Under the pieces are notes generated by a model that saw nothing but the letters and a program-made list of their open reading frames with translations, ran no database searches and was not told the DNA's origin. Source: Syncephalis fuscata (taxonomy: Eukaryota > Zoopagomycota > Zoopagomycetes > Zoopagales > Piptocephalidaceae). From it: 64,000 bases of DNA. The stretch covers positions 220,973-284,972 of the forward strand of contig JAHLTZ010000034.1 in the NCBI GenBank assembly GCA_025786725.1, written 5' to 3'. The translations under genes were made by a program, and so were the position numbers. Shown piece by piece: positions 22,948-34,391 of this stretch (position 1 is the first letter of the stretch; the number at the start of each line of letters is the position of its first letter).

Positions 22948-23937
22948 GGCTTAATCGCCAAGGCAGAGTCTAGTATATCCCTTTATTTGTAAACACACTA
23001 TCGCCTAGACACCAGCAGTGCCTCAATGCACAGTTAGGATGTATACACACGTAGGTGCAACGGGATATACACTGATTCTATTATACTGGGTATAGGCCTA
23101 CAAGCTGATCTTAAGAATCACTTGTTGGCAATCTCACTGGAAACGCCTCAATCGTTACCAATACCCGTAGACAAACACAAGATGAATGGTATTCGACAGG
23201 TAAGAAGCTACTAGAAAACAGTTACAGCAAGTCAGAGTAAGAAACAATGCCTGGTAGTGGTGGCATTAATAGAAATATAAACACACCATAGTGCTCAAAT
23301 GGTGCATAATAAAAACTGTACTAGAAAGTATCCATGCACACTTGTTCACACAAAAATATGCACACATAGACACACACACACAGAGAGAGAGAAAGGAGAG
23401 GAATAAGCTTTAACTTACCAAATTTTAAGGTCAAGAATTTAAATAAAACGCGTGTTGTAGTGCTGGCACTAGACGCACCACACTTGGTAGATATTGCGTA
23501 CCGCAGTAGTAGTCGGTATAATAAGAAAAATTATATTCTTGTTCAATCTATTAGTCTTAGTAAATGTATATAGTAGGTACATACACGGCTAAAGCGTAAC
23601 CTGAGGCCAAGGTACCCTGATGACTATAGACGACACGAACAAAGCGTGAAGAGTATAAGGTGGTTGATTTTGATACAAAAAGGTGAAGTGGTTCATGTGT
23701 CAACACTGTGTAGCTGAATTTTACTGACTCCACAGTCTTTATTTGCCTATTTCATTTCCTTTTTCTTAATACTTTTGAATACAATTGACCATTCACTCAT
23801 CACTATAACATGTATAATATTCTATTCAACATTAATTGATTCATGTGTAATTATCAATACAATAATGTAATTAATTAGTTATCTTTATTACTGCTTTAAT
23901 ATATGTATATTGTCATTTATGATATTAATTGTTTAAA
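22948..23937. other. Upstream region of the ATAD2-like gene
   Basis: No coding signal. It includes a short CA/GA-rich tract at about 23370-23395 and is less AT-rich close to the gene, consistent with promoter and 5' UTR sequence. Confidence 0.45.
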
Positions 23938-24420
23938 ATGTCATTTATTTAGTCAGATTGGTTATAAGGAAATTGCTGTTTAATAAACGACTTTTATACT
24001 AATTATATTAATCTTGATCTTACATCACAAATATGTCCAAAATGCAATAGTAGAATATTAGACAATAGAATAGACCATTCAGATGCAACAACAACAAATG
24101 CGAATGACATGAAATTGCAATCATATGGCTTCTATTAATATTTGATTAATCTTTTTACACATGGCCAACAACAACAATGATCAATTTCAAATGTTCCAAA
24201 GAACTCAAATGGTATTTTACATTATTTATTTAAATGTTTAAAATAGCAGCTACTGATACAACATTTTGTTACATTTAATCAGTTTTATTTTATGGAAATG
24301 ATCATTATATTACGTTCATGTTTATTATGAGTGATGATTTAAACACAAATCAATCTAATCAAACTATTACAATTGATTGCGTAAAATGATTTATTACGCT
24401 AAATGAAATTAAATAATGTC
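23938..24420 (+). mobile_element. Fanzor-like zinc-ribbon relic, copy 2
   Basis: About 480 bp aligned by eye with 47101-47600, starting from ATGTCATTTATTTAGTCAG. It encodes LDLTSQICPKCNSRI with both Cys of the first CxxC. It has lost about 18 bp (roughly VVHRCN) in front of the second CX4C motif and has stops. It is non-coding now. Confidence 0.5.
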
Positions 24421-24825
24421 GATTGTTAGCATAATAATAATAGCTATTAGTCATTAAGCTTTTGTGCTTTGATTTAGATGTGCGGATACAATATGACATG
24501 TATTTGTTTTTGACAGTCATTATGTAGTGCTTATATACCGCACGCTATATTTTATTAACTTATAATAATTACACCTTTATTATAACTAGCTGAACAAAAC
24601 TAAATAGTATTAAACAGGTGTTCAACATACACATTAAACAAGTATTTGGCGACAGTTATAGTACAGCACAACATAGCAGCTTTAATTATAATCATTTGAT
24701 GCTCAAATGTGATGGCAACATGAACTATTCATTAATAAAGCGGTATTAAACCATTGCTGTAATAATGACAGCCGTAAAAGCATCTGGGGTGTAGCAAAGT
24801 TATGGAACATTGATGAATGAAATGA
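24421..24825. other. Intergenic AT-rich stretch
   Basis: Nothing recognised between the transposon relic and the B12D-like gene. Confidence 0.45.
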
Positions 24826-25104
24826 TTAGCGGAAGAGCTTGAATTGGCCAGTAGGTGTACGGCGAAGATGGGCATCGGTGGTCAACTTCCAGCCCATGTA
24901 AGAGAAGGCACCTATAGAGGTAGCATTGGTTAGTGGATTGAGCTAGTAGTACTATCTAGTAATATGGCCACTAGTATACTGCCACTTACCGACGACACCG
25001 GTACCGCATACGGCGAGCAATACGACCAATTCAGGGCGGGTACGACGGACAGCTACTCGGTTAAAGGCAGCGGCGGCCTGGCGGGCAGCTGGTGATGGTT
25101 GCAT
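24826..25104 (-). CDS. B12D/NDUFA4-like small mitochondrial protein 1
   Basis: Two exons (25104-24990 and 24911-24826), 66 aa. A basic N-terminus (MQPSPAARQAAAAFNRVAVR) is followed by one hydrophobic segment (PELVVLLAVCGTGVVGAFSY) and a polar tail with KLTTDAHLRRTPTGQFKL. This single-pass layout (P-x-L-x-x-L, Gly-rich helix, x-L-x-x-D then P-T-G-Q) resembles the B12D/MLRQ family (NDUFA4-like), which associates with respiratory complexes in the inner membrane. The intron splits a Gly codon after the helix. The adjacent gene at 25642-25899 has its intron at the same place and a similar PTGQ tail, so the two are tandem paralogues. Confidence 0.65.
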
Positions 25105-25641
25105 GTTGATAACAGTATTTCAAAGGAACCACAAGTACACAGATGTTGCTAGGTGAGTAAAGAGAAAGATAGTAGAACAAGTTGGAAAGGGGCGTGTGGG
25201 TGTCGTAAGCACTGCAAATAAGTAGTGTTAGGGCGAGAACAGAGAGAGAGAGAGAACTGGAATGATGCTTGTTGGTTGGTTCGTTGAGCAGTTGTGTACA
25301 CAGGTGAGCAGTTAGTAATGATGGTAGGAGCTGCAGAATAGTATGCATCTTAGGCCAATGGCCCAATGTGACTTCGTGATGGTGGCACGAGCGTCGTTGT
25401 GGGGCAGTACTACCTCAATGGTGCCGGCTATTGGCCAGATTCCTACACTAGCACGTTATGCGTTGTTTATGGCAATTGTCAACGTTTGGTCGTTTTCTCG
25501 TAGCACATTTACACTGACGTAGATCTTTAAGCTTATAATTGTATAGGCATATAACATCACTGGGACTTTATTATGAGATATAACTAAACCAAAGATAAAA
25601 AGAAACAAAACTGGACTGAATAGCTGGATATAGCGCAGTGC
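25105..25641. other. Spacer between the two B12D-like genes
   Basis: Promoter and 5' leader of the downstream (minus-strand) gene, plus the 3' UTR of its neighbour. A GA-rich tract lies at 25240-25256. The open frame on the minus strand here is just the leader. Confidence 0.45.
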
Positions 25642-25899
25642 TTATTTGGAAGGCCGAGGCGAGTCACCACGAAGCGTATACTGGCCCGTTGGATGTAGAC
25701 GAAGGTTGCGGTCGTTGCGTAGCTTACGTACAGACATGACAATGGCACCTATAGTACTAAGGTTAGCCAAAGAGCTACTATACAAGCCAACTGGCCGTTA
25801 GAATGTGTACTTGCCTGTGCAGGCACCGCCTAGAATCACCAAGAGCGGTGTCACTTCAACTGGTGCTCGTGGCAGCAAGTTACGGAATAGAGGACCCAT
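25642..25899 (-). CDS. B12D/NDUFA4-like small mitochondrial protein 2
   Basis: Two exons (25899-25815 and 25748-25642), 63 aa, starting MGPLFRNLLPRAPVEVTPLL. One hydrophobic segment (TPLLVILGGACTGAIVMSV) is followed by a basic tail (RKLRNDRNLRLHPTGQYTL). The donor is GC (exon end ACAG, then GCAAGT), giving a GC-AG intron in the same codon position as in the tandem paralogue. The frame is open upstream of this Met, but the upstream residues are Tyr/Ser-rich and unlike the family, so I place the start here. Confidence 0.65.
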
Positions 25900-27507
25900 A
25901 GTGCAGCTGGTTTTGTAGTTGATTGAACCGATTATTGGCGAATGCAACAACAAAAAGATGTAATAATAGTGGTGGTAGTAGTACCGTAGTGATAATGATG
26001 AAACGAATAATGCTATGGCTGGTAACGAAGGATTAATTACTGATAGCTTAAATACTTGAAGATGAGACATGTTTCATGTCATACATCATAAGTTGTAATT
26101 CGGATTCATGCATTCTACGAAAACTATACTACAGATATTCCTGCGCTGCTCCGATGCATAACCGAAATACTAAATGGTGATGCTGCCGTTCTGGTGGCAT
26201 AAATCCGATAAAATGGACACAGCATGATTGCAGCAGTCCTAAAATGGTAACTGCGAAGTTGTTTGCATAATTATCCATGACAAAGATTATAGACACGCCA
26301 ATGAACACTACAGTGACTGTTTACTAGGCGGGAGAAGTGAGATGATTTGTAGTGATGGTTGTTCGCTGGGTGCTATATGATCTATGTAGTATATGGCATG
26401 GCAAGTTAAACTGTACTCAATTAAGATTAATAGTAATATATCCAATTTATTAACAATTTATTATCCAGTATGCATATATCTATGACATACATCATTCCCA
26501 TTTCATCCTACATCGCTATATATCATTACAACATACAATAATCATGCTCTACTCAAAACCGTTATTCTTTTGTCGTTAGCTCTACTTGCTGTAAATCGCA
26601 ACTCATTCCGTTCATTAGACTATATACACTGTAGACTTTGCACCCTTGTCTATACTTTGTCATTATATATTCATTATAACTGCTACTCACCTACTATTCA
26701 CGGTATTACTGCAGGTAGCTACACGCTATCTAACAAGCTAGTGCCAGTGCAATAATAATGGCCATAGTCATACTCATCACTATACAGTACAGACTATATG
26801 CACTATGCTTGTTCCTTTTCCCTTATTTTACGCCCACTGCACTCTTTCTATTTCTTATTTACAACTACTTGCATCTATATTCTTTATTCATTACAATCCA
26901 CATACAAGTATAATGGTAAGTAGATCCACTACATGCACGTCACACTTGAGTCAGCCTTTCCTTTCTTTCATATCATATTGCTTGTTTGCTTTGTTTTATT
27001 ATTCCAGTGAATACCATTTTGTTGGCTATAACATACAGCATGTATGTATGCTAGTCATCTACAATATATGCTTCCTTGTTATTGTTTATGTTTATCGTAT
27101 AATGCGCTACATTGCGCTGCCACCTACTACAGCTACTAGATAACAATATGCATATGCTAGTGAATGGTAATTATATTATATTACTGCACATATATATATA
27201 TATTGACCACACTACTCATATATGCTTTTGCTGTTATTTGCCGACTTGTTAATATGTTTCTTTATTGTATTGTGCTGGTAATGATAATAGCTATATTGTT
27301 AGATTACATGCATGTACTATTCTTGTCATTGCATAACTATTCCTTTATACGTGCTATGCTTTATTTGTTGTTGCTTCTGTGTGTACATGTTTATTTTATG
27401 TATGATGCAATCTTGGGTGTGTATATGCGTAATCAAATGATAAAACAGCCACGGTTTTACGTAAAACAGAAATTATGAATGGCATGCAAAAAACTGCCTA
27501 TATTACA
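25900..27507. other. Intergenic with a diverged dispersed-repeat copy
   Basis: From about 26455 the sequence is related to the 1.9 kb element (TTATTATCCAGTATGCATAT, CATCATTCCCATTTCATCC). It is diverged and rearranged. Plus-strand open frames at 26570-27478 are Tyr/Leu/Ile-rich, have no domain, and look like by-products of this AT-rich repeat, not genes. Confidence 0.5.
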
Positions 27508-27623
27508 ACTACGTTCATTGCGCCTAGAAAGCACCGGATCCCGTCCGATCTCCGAAGTTAAGTTAGGCCGCGCTTCTGTAGTACTGCGGTGGGGGACCAC
27601 GCGGGAATGAGAAGTAATGTAGT
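27508..27623 (+). rRNA. 5S ribosomal RNA
   Basis: About 116 nt. It contains the highly conserved 5S core GCACCGGATCCCGTCCGATC followed by TCCGAAGTTAAG, then GTAGTACTGCGGTGGGGGAC and CACGCGGGAAT. The ends ACTACGTT and AATGTAGT pair as helix I. It stands alone, not within a 45S repeat, eight bases before a tRNA-Ile gene. Confidence 0.95.
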
Positions 27624-27631
27624 TTCTATAA

Positions 27632-27706
27632 GCTCGCTTAGCTCAGTTGGTTTAGAGCGTGGTGCTAATAACGCCAAGGTCACAGGTTCGATCCCTGTAG
27701 TGAGCA
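27632..27706 (+). tRNA. tRNA-Ile (AAU)
   Basis: 75 nt. Acceptor GCTCGCT pairs with AGTGAGC. The A box is TAGCTCAGTTGG, the anticodon loop CTAATAA (anticodon AAU) and the B box GGTTCGATCCC. No intron. It is followed directly by TTTT, a Pol III terminator. Confidence 0.95.
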
Positions 27707-28600
27707 TTTTGCTGCGTTTTCAAGTGTACTGACGCTTTTTTTGCTAAAACATTCATCTAGCTGTCTAGACGCACTGTATATTTATTTTTGCAAAGCTAGA
27801 ACGGCTAAAATAAAGCTAAACCCATATGGGAGGCTGTCAAAGTTGCGGTGTTTACGCAAACTGATGATTTTATTGAACAAATATATTAATATTGCACATT
27901 TGAACTGCAACTATTTTATTCAGTTCTATCGATTGTTTTACTGTTAGAGCGTATAGTCTATATATCAATTAGTTATTGAACGTAATAATCATAGCAATAA
28001 CAGTAATCATAATCGTAATAATAATAGTGGAAACAATGGTTTATTTTGTTATATTCTATATAATTATTTATGTAATAACAACACATGCATATTGATAATT
28101 CAATTATTGTACTAGGCGATTTAAATTGTTGGTTAATACTTATCAGTTTGATAGTTTGTATTTGTAACGATAACAATAACGTGTGTGTTGTTTTAAATAT
28201 AAAAATACTAACTTTACTACCCAAGTGTAATAATGAGATTATTTATTGGTACCCACATTGGTATTAGCCATTGTAGTATACAGTAATAAAATTGTGATTG
28301 TTATTAGTATGTTAGTTGGATATATATCATTAGTAGTAATGTATAATGAAATAATATTAATTCAATTCAACAAACATTGCACACATGTAATAGTCTAATA
28401 GCCACACTAGAAATAGGTGCATTTCTCTCTATTAAGCACGTATAAAATAAAAACGAGCAAAAGAAAAATGCAAGAATAACATGCGGCCCATCAAGGTATC
28501 AACATAGAAAAGCCAATCGAAAGAATAATGACCAGCAGCTGCCATCATCCGTGCAGCAGCGGCAACTACAGTAGTGATCTTGATTATTATTATTGTACGT
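27707..28600. other. Intergenic AT-rich stretch
   Basis: No gene recognised. A loose CATAATNN-type low-complexity run lies at 27980-28035. Confidence 0.45.
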
Positions 28601-29712
28601 CTAGTACACTTCTTCTCCGCCTTCTTCGCCTTCAGGTGCATCAAATCCTTCCTGTATACATAATAAATAAAAAGCGTTAAAACAGTTATGCTATTATATG
28701 TATTACAACATACCTCAGTGCTGTAAAGGATGTTTTGAATCTCTGTAAGCACTTGTGCATTGGGATTTTCAGCATCCTCAGTCATGACCTCTTGTACTAG
28801 AAGCTCAATATCACGTAGTTTTTGGAAGTAAAAGTCGCGCTCTTTTTCTAAACCATCTACACTTAAACGAACTTCGTTTAGCTGCCGTGTCAAGTCTTGT
28901 ACCAATGCAGCATTGTGATCTGCAGGGCTGGCCCGTCCCGATGCAGCTGAAAGACGGCCTGATCGACTTGCTACGCTAGGTGCACGTGCTCCGGCCGCTA
29001 GTTCGATTCATGTTAACCTTATACTAAATTACATAGTTTGTATATGCTTACCGGAAGGTCCACGTCGTGCAGGTCCGCGAGAACCACTGCTGCTACTGCT
29101 CAGTGGGCCATCACCCTTTCGTCGCTTAACAGCGTCGTAGTGGCCGCCAGGGAAGTGTCCATCCCAATAGCGCTTGATCCATTGTGTGAACTCAAGATTA
29201 TCCTGCATTTTGCACTTAACCAGTCTTTCAACTGGAATCATCTATTTACAGACAATTAGACTGTAATACATGTTTAGCTCGACTTGGCTTACCTTGTCTA
29301 TCTTGTTACGGTCAAATGCGGTCTGAAGTACCTTGTAGTTGGCGACATATTCGTAGTCGGCTTTAGCATTGAATTTGACCTTTGGCATTTGAACATTGCC
29401 GTAGATGGAGTCCAGGATCTGACAGTAGACAGCACCTAGATCAATGTTAGTAAGGCACAATTAATAAACGGAGCGTAAGCAGTAGCCGCTAGCTATGTTT
29501 GTAAAATGCCAGAGTAGATCTGCAGAGACGTCTCTAGCTGCATCGCTACTCAATCAGCGCGCTTAAGCCGACAGGCATTGAGCTGAGAAACAGCAATGAC
29601 GCGTCTATTTTTGGTATTTATACGTACCGGTGCCTAGCTGTTCAATCTTGGTATAATTGACTTGTAGTAACTCGTTGACCCAGGCCAACAACTCGTTTCG
29701 GCTTTCACCCAT
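28601..29712 (-). CDS. BIM1: EB1/Bim1 microtubule plus-end protein
   Basis: Five exons (29712-29628, 29435-29293, 29241-29052, 28997-28714 and 28651-28601), 250 aa, all canonical GT-AG with consistent phase. Calponin-homology domain at residues ~1-120: [81 protein letters not shown] Ser/Arg/Gly-rich linker follows. The EB homology coiled coil at ~165-225 includes [20 protein letters not shown]. The acidic tail ends EEVY, close to the EEY/F motif that CAP-Gly proteins bind. EB proteins track growing microtubule ends and recruit +TIP partners. Confidence 0.96.
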
Positions 29713-31236
29713 GTTGAAGTATGCCGATGGCTTTTAATAATAGGCTTTTAACGAATAGAGCAATGTACACGAAAGTGCGCAAGTCAAAGACTAGTCGTGG
29801 GCAGTTAATAGTGAGGATGAGATGAGATGAAAGGAAATGAAAAGAATAGAAGGGCCGGACACGTGCACGCAGCTGCCAGATATCGGTCAAGGACGCAACA
29901 GGTGGTGGCTTAACGGCTATCGCTTCTCCATTTGTCGCGTGCAGCCTGTCTGCAGCCTTGCCATCATCGTTTTATCAATTAGCTAGACTATGAAGTCGAT
30001 GCTATCGTCTTTGGTACTATCAAGGCTGCGCTTATGATAGATTGCAGCGTTTACTACACGTCATTCTTGCGGTGAGCCAATTGCTGGCCAGTGTCTGAGA
30101 ACAATGATGCCTCAGCGTTCTGAGTTTTTAAATTACTTCTTTAATAAACAATACTCGTGCCAAAGCTATCTTAATCAATGCGTGGTGGATTTACGAACAA
30201 GTAAACTCTTGTACTGCGCTAAGTAAACAAAGTTAACACGCTGTGTATTGACAGATTCAAGCAAATATGGTTAATATTTAACGATTTACAGACTAATTTA
30301 TTAGCTGTTTAGTAATAGATGCGGTAGACAGCAAAGTATGTTATTATTGTAATAAAGCTGTTTAGTTCTTTATGTGTAAATACTAGTTAATAACAATTTG
30401 TTAATTGTTTATTAGACAGTCGACATAATGGCAAGTTAAAATAATTCATTTAGTAGCAATAACAACCTACTAAGTATTCAATTTATTATGACGATGGCAA
30501 AAGTATTCAAGTTGGTAGATTTTAATTAATTACAAAGCATTGTCAAAACAAAGTATATTGATTTGCTGATTCATAATAAACTAATATCTGAAATCTACGG
30601 TTTATAATTATGTTGTTAATATCGACTATTAGCTATTAAAATCTCTATGATTTGTTACTTCAAATGTAAATGCATTTTTATTTCGTGTATTTTATATAAT
30701 AAATCGGCTAGTTTATGCTTAAACAAATATAATTGGCAATGGATATACGTAAAATATTTACTATATTTTATTATGATACCTTATTGCTTGGTAGTGGTAG
30801 TAGTATTTATACGATAAGTATATATAATAGCCATCAAATTATATCTATTATTGCTAGTAATGTAGCTTTTTAAATTATTTTCACTTTAATAGCATTTTAT
30901 AGTTTCCAGGCATATGGAATGACAGTCTAGACTGCCTTTTATTTTCGCCTAACTAGCCTAGTTAAAGTCGTGTAAAAATAAAATAGTGGATGTGTTGCTG
31001 ATTTTGCATTACTTGCTGTACTAGCAATACATAGATAGGTTAAGAGGCATTAAAAGACTATTTGATGTTGCTGAGGCTATTAAAAATTGTGTAAATTAGC
31101 ACGCAAAATTATAATAGAGATAAAATAGATAAAATTTGCTACACAACTGTTGATTTTACTTAACAAATAGTAGATGTTATTTACAAGCGTAGACGCTGCA
31201 AAACTTAAAAAGATCGTGTATTCACGAAGCAAAAGA
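29713..31236. other. Intergenic AT-rich stretch
   Basis: The first ~400 bp upstream of EB1 are less AT-rich and probably hold its promoter. The rest shows nothing recognisable. Confidence 0.45.
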
Positions 31237-31307
31237 ACGCTCGTCCAGATTTGAACTGGAAAACTGATTTCTTTCAGTGAAAAGGTTACGGTTTGCTTAC
31301 CGAGCGC
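31237..31307 (-). tRNA. tRNA-like sequence, type unresolved
   Basis: On the minus strand, a 7-bp acceptor stem (GCGCTCG with CGAGCGT) and a T arm (TCCAG, loop TTCAAAT, CTGGA) with a good B box are clear, and the spacing (71 nt) fits a tRNA. The D arm lacks the GG of a normal D loop, and no 5-bp anticodon stem can be formed. The best guess loop is CTGAAAG (GAA, Phe), with a poor stem. This could be a decayed tRNA, a tRNA-derived repeat or an organellar tRNA insertion. Confidence 0.35.
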
Positions 31308-31978
31308 TGAAATATAGATTACTCATAGTGTATATAAAGGCATTTTTTGTGTAACCAAAAGGGTAAGTTGCATTCTATTCTGCCTTTGCAATTAGTATAC
31401 TTACCATTAGACAACTATATTATTTATTCTATCTATTCATCTATCACATTTGCCACCAAAAACTGGCATAGCTTTAATTAAGCGAATTTTTAATAACATA
31501 GCAATAACGATGCACTTAATATTACAGATATCGTTTATTTTCAAATACACAATGATAAATAAGACCATTTGCCAATTATTGATCCGTTTACTAATATATC
31601 GAGGTGCAAGCAGTACTTTTGATTTATGTTGTTTCCAAGTATGTTATTCAGTTTTATTAATAATATAAATACGCTTAATCTTATTCCGTTAACTATCCAA
31701 GTTTAATGCGGTATACATATTAGATCCAACAAAACATAGCTCTATGTTAATACACTGCAGTACTAGCTAAATTTAACCAATATATAGCTGATTACGACTG
31801 CTAACGATCGTTTGCTTTATTTCAATTACAAGCTATTAGTTATTGAGTAATTTGATCCAGCAACGCTTACTGCTTTTATTATAGTGATAAATCTTGGCAC
31901 TGGTGTAACCGAACAGCCACCCCATGACCACGTATTTTCTTGTCACTTATTTCATCCCTTATCTTTTTATTTCTCACC
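31308..31978. other. Intergenic AT-rich stretch
   Basis: No gene recognised. It contains the promoter region of the F-box-like gene. Confidence 0.45.
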
Positions 31979-33472
31979 ATGGCTATTTCACTATTTGAGC
32001 ATTTTTTAACAATACTACCAAGTGCTGACAAAGACGGTTTTCTTAAACAACTAGGTGACGAGGATATACTTGAGCTATATTTCTCCAGCCACGCCACTAG
32101 GAACGCAGTAACACAATCAGATCAATACTGGCGTTGCCTTTACGGACACCATTTTCAATGGAGATATGCTGAAAATGAACTGCGATTTTTAATACAATAT
32201 CGTAATAAAGTATGGACTACTTACGGCCGACCTGATGGTTCAACTGTAGATGTACTTGAAGGCCGACTTGAGCATTGCGCATTTTTAGGCATGAATTGGC
32301 AATCCGCCTACCAATATCATATTGCGGTAGAAAAGAATTGGCGCAAAGGAGTGTATCAGCACTCGAACTACACGTCTTACTCAAACAAATACATCGAGTA
32401 CTCTTTAAACAATTCAATAGGAACTTCAAATGTATCGTCACGTTTTCGAAACTTACTAAATAATAGCTATTTAGTTTTTACTACAGATAAATCGTCCAGC
32501 CATAATATTAGTTCTAGAAACGATGATTTGCTACCATCTGCCGTTTCGTTGGATATAAATCAAATCCCACCCAAGCTAATATCCCCACAAATCAGTAATG
32601 ATTACTATGCTGTTGTGAAATACCAAGATGAGTTTTTTATTCAGCCTACATATACGACTAATCAATGGAGACTTCTTGCTCCACCAAGTTCCAATGAATC
32701 TTTAAACTTTTTATCACGATTGGATTTTGGCCGTTGGGCTATTCTTATGAAGAATGCATCACCAACTAATTTCTGGCTTGTCAATCTTGCTACTGGACAA
32801 CACTGTGAAATTACTACGGAAATACGCACGGCAAGATATGTAGAAACAGCTGATGAAAATGGCGTAGTATTTGGCAAATACTGTCAAGTCAACGGAAAGG
32901 ATCAATTGGCTTGGTCCTACTCCTACTACAAGATGACCGGAGGTGGATTAGAAGTCGAGACTGTGCGTTGTGGCACTTTCTTTCTTGAATCCAAAGCTGC
33001 ATTAATGAAAGTTGAGCGACTAGGACCTGGCTATGTTTACCTGAATTATGGACTTAACAATATCAACGTTGCTGCCATTTTCCCTAATAGCGAGTCCACT
33101 GATCAACAGGCCGTTCGCTATTTTGACGGCGGTAAATCAGCATATCGCATAAACCGTAAAGATGCCGTTGTTTTATTATATAGTAGTTATGCAGTTATAG
33201 AATTATCGAGCGGAAACATATTACAATACATAGAAAGCGATGTCAACTTTGACTTGCATCCTATCATAGGATCACTTTATTTGAGCAAGAAATATTCTAG
33301 CAGTCAGGATATAGTAGATATTTATGCCGGCAAGACCATAATGACATTGGACATTTCCAAGGACATTGCCGGAAATGTTTTTTGTTTATGTTCTACATTT
33401 TTTGCAAATATGGTCGACAAAACAGCCATTGTCGACATTTTCGATTTCTCAAATCCTGTGCGTATCAACTAA
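31979..33472 (+). CDS. F-box-like protein
   Basis: Single exon of 497 aa. The ATG at 31979 (CACCATGG context) starts MAISLFEHFLTILPSAD; upstream open codons have no ATG. Residues ~12-65 resemble an F-box: LP..., FLKQLGDEDILELYFSSHAT, then DQYWRCLYGHHF with the typical Trp-Arg end. The following ~430 residues contain no motif I can name. They alternate short beta-like segments (for example FGRWAILM, FWLVNLATGQ, GYVYLNYGLN) and may form a propeller-like substrate-binding domain. F-box proteins are substrate adaptors of SCF ubiquitin ligases via Skp1. This assignment rests on the N-terminal pattern only. Confidence 0.6.
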   Translation: MAISLFEHFLTILPSADKDGFLKQLGDEDILELYFSSHATRNAVTQSDQYWRCLYGHHFQWRYAENELRFLIQYRNKVWTTYGRPDGSTVDVLEGRLEHCAFLGMNWQSAYQYHIAVEKNWRKGVYQHSNYTSYSNKYIEYSLNNSIGTSNVSSRFRNLLNNSYLVFTTDKSSSHNISSRNDDLLPSAVSLDINQIPPKLISPQISNDYYAVVKYQDEFFIQPTYTTNQWRLLAPPSSNESLNFLSRLDFGRWAILMKNASPTNFWLVNLATGQHCEITTEIRTARYVETADENGVVFGKYCQVNGKDQLAWSYSYYKMTGGGLEVETVRCGTFFLESKAALMKVERLGPGYVYLNYGLNNINVAAIFPNSESTDQQAVRYFDGGKSAYRINRKDAVVLLYSSYAVIELSSGNILQYIESDVNFDLHPIIGSLYLSKKYSSSQDIVDIYAGKTIMTLDISKDIAGNVFCLCSTFFANMVDKTAIVDIFDFSNPVRIN

Positions 33473-34391
33473 TTATAATAAAGCCAAGTGATATTTTATC
33501 ATATAACTGTAATAATAACAAATAACAACAATAATAAATATTAATAGCAATAAAGTAATAATAATAAAGTAATAAGTAAATATTTATTATGCCTCCAGTA
33601 GCTACTGTACTTTGAGTTCCAAATTATTTACTTATTTCACGTTTTTTTCTTATTACTATCCTATTGTTTTATTCAGCAATATATTATATAATAATACCGA
33701 ATATAACATATAAATAGGATGTGTATTTGAACAGCAATAAAAAACACTATTCAATCACTAGTCTTTATTTCTTTTATTTACATTAACACCTGTTCAAGTA
33801 GTCTCAACGGCATGCCATATATTCTGGTTACAACTGTCGTCACAAGATCTTCCTGGCGAAGACACTCGAGCTATCATTATTGCATATGGTGGATGCCATT
33901 TGCTTTATCAATGGTCGGCAAATAAACTGCGCCTACCAATTTAATACCAAGTATACTCAAGAGAATGGCGAACATCAGAAACGCTAGTCTTTTTACCTTC
34001 TTGTCACCATAGACGAGCATATTACATTGCAAATATGCCCAAAATGCAACAGTAGAATATTAAAAGATAGAAAAGACCATTTAGATGCAATAATCCACAC
34101 TGTACGTAGTAACAGCAACAACAACTGCGGAACGATATGGGATTGCAATCAATGGCTTTTATTAATATTCTATCAATCTTTCTATACATGGCCAACAACA
34201 ACAATTGGCCTTGTGAATTGCAAAGTAATCAAATGAAAACATTATACTTGTGTTTGTTGTGCATAACAGTACGACTTGAATTGGAACGGATTTTGCCTTG
34301 AAGACTTCAAATGTGGGAGTCAAAGTAAAATAAAACTAGTTGAAACGAATTAAGTGTGTTTTATTATACTTTATCTTCATTTATTGGAATA
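33473..34391. other. Intergenic with a Fanzor-like relic
   Basis: AT-rich. From about 33790 a less AT-rich stretch leads into the zinc-ribbon relic. A 50-codon open piece at about 33790-33943 (including RAIIIAYGGCHLLYQ) may be a remnant of the same element, but I cannot show it. Confidence 0.4.
33985..34335 (+). mobile_element. Fanzor-like zinc-ribbon relic, copy 3
   Basis: After a stop at 33985-33987 the frame reads SFYLLVTIDEHITLQICPKC, then NSRILKDRKDHLDAIIHTVR, then C-G-T-I-W-D-C. The DE-x-x-T-x-x-x-C-x-x-C pattern is what precedes and opens the TnpB/Fanzor zinc ribbon (DEyrTS..C..C), with the conserved acidic pair intact in this copy. The distal CX4C has lost its first Cys. Downstream nucleotides match 4240-4290 of copy 1. 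Confidence 0.5.

Noticed and set aside
26570-27478. Three consecutive open frames on the plus strand
   Set aside because: Tyr/Leu/Ile-rich, no motif, and located in a diverged copy of a dispersed repeat.
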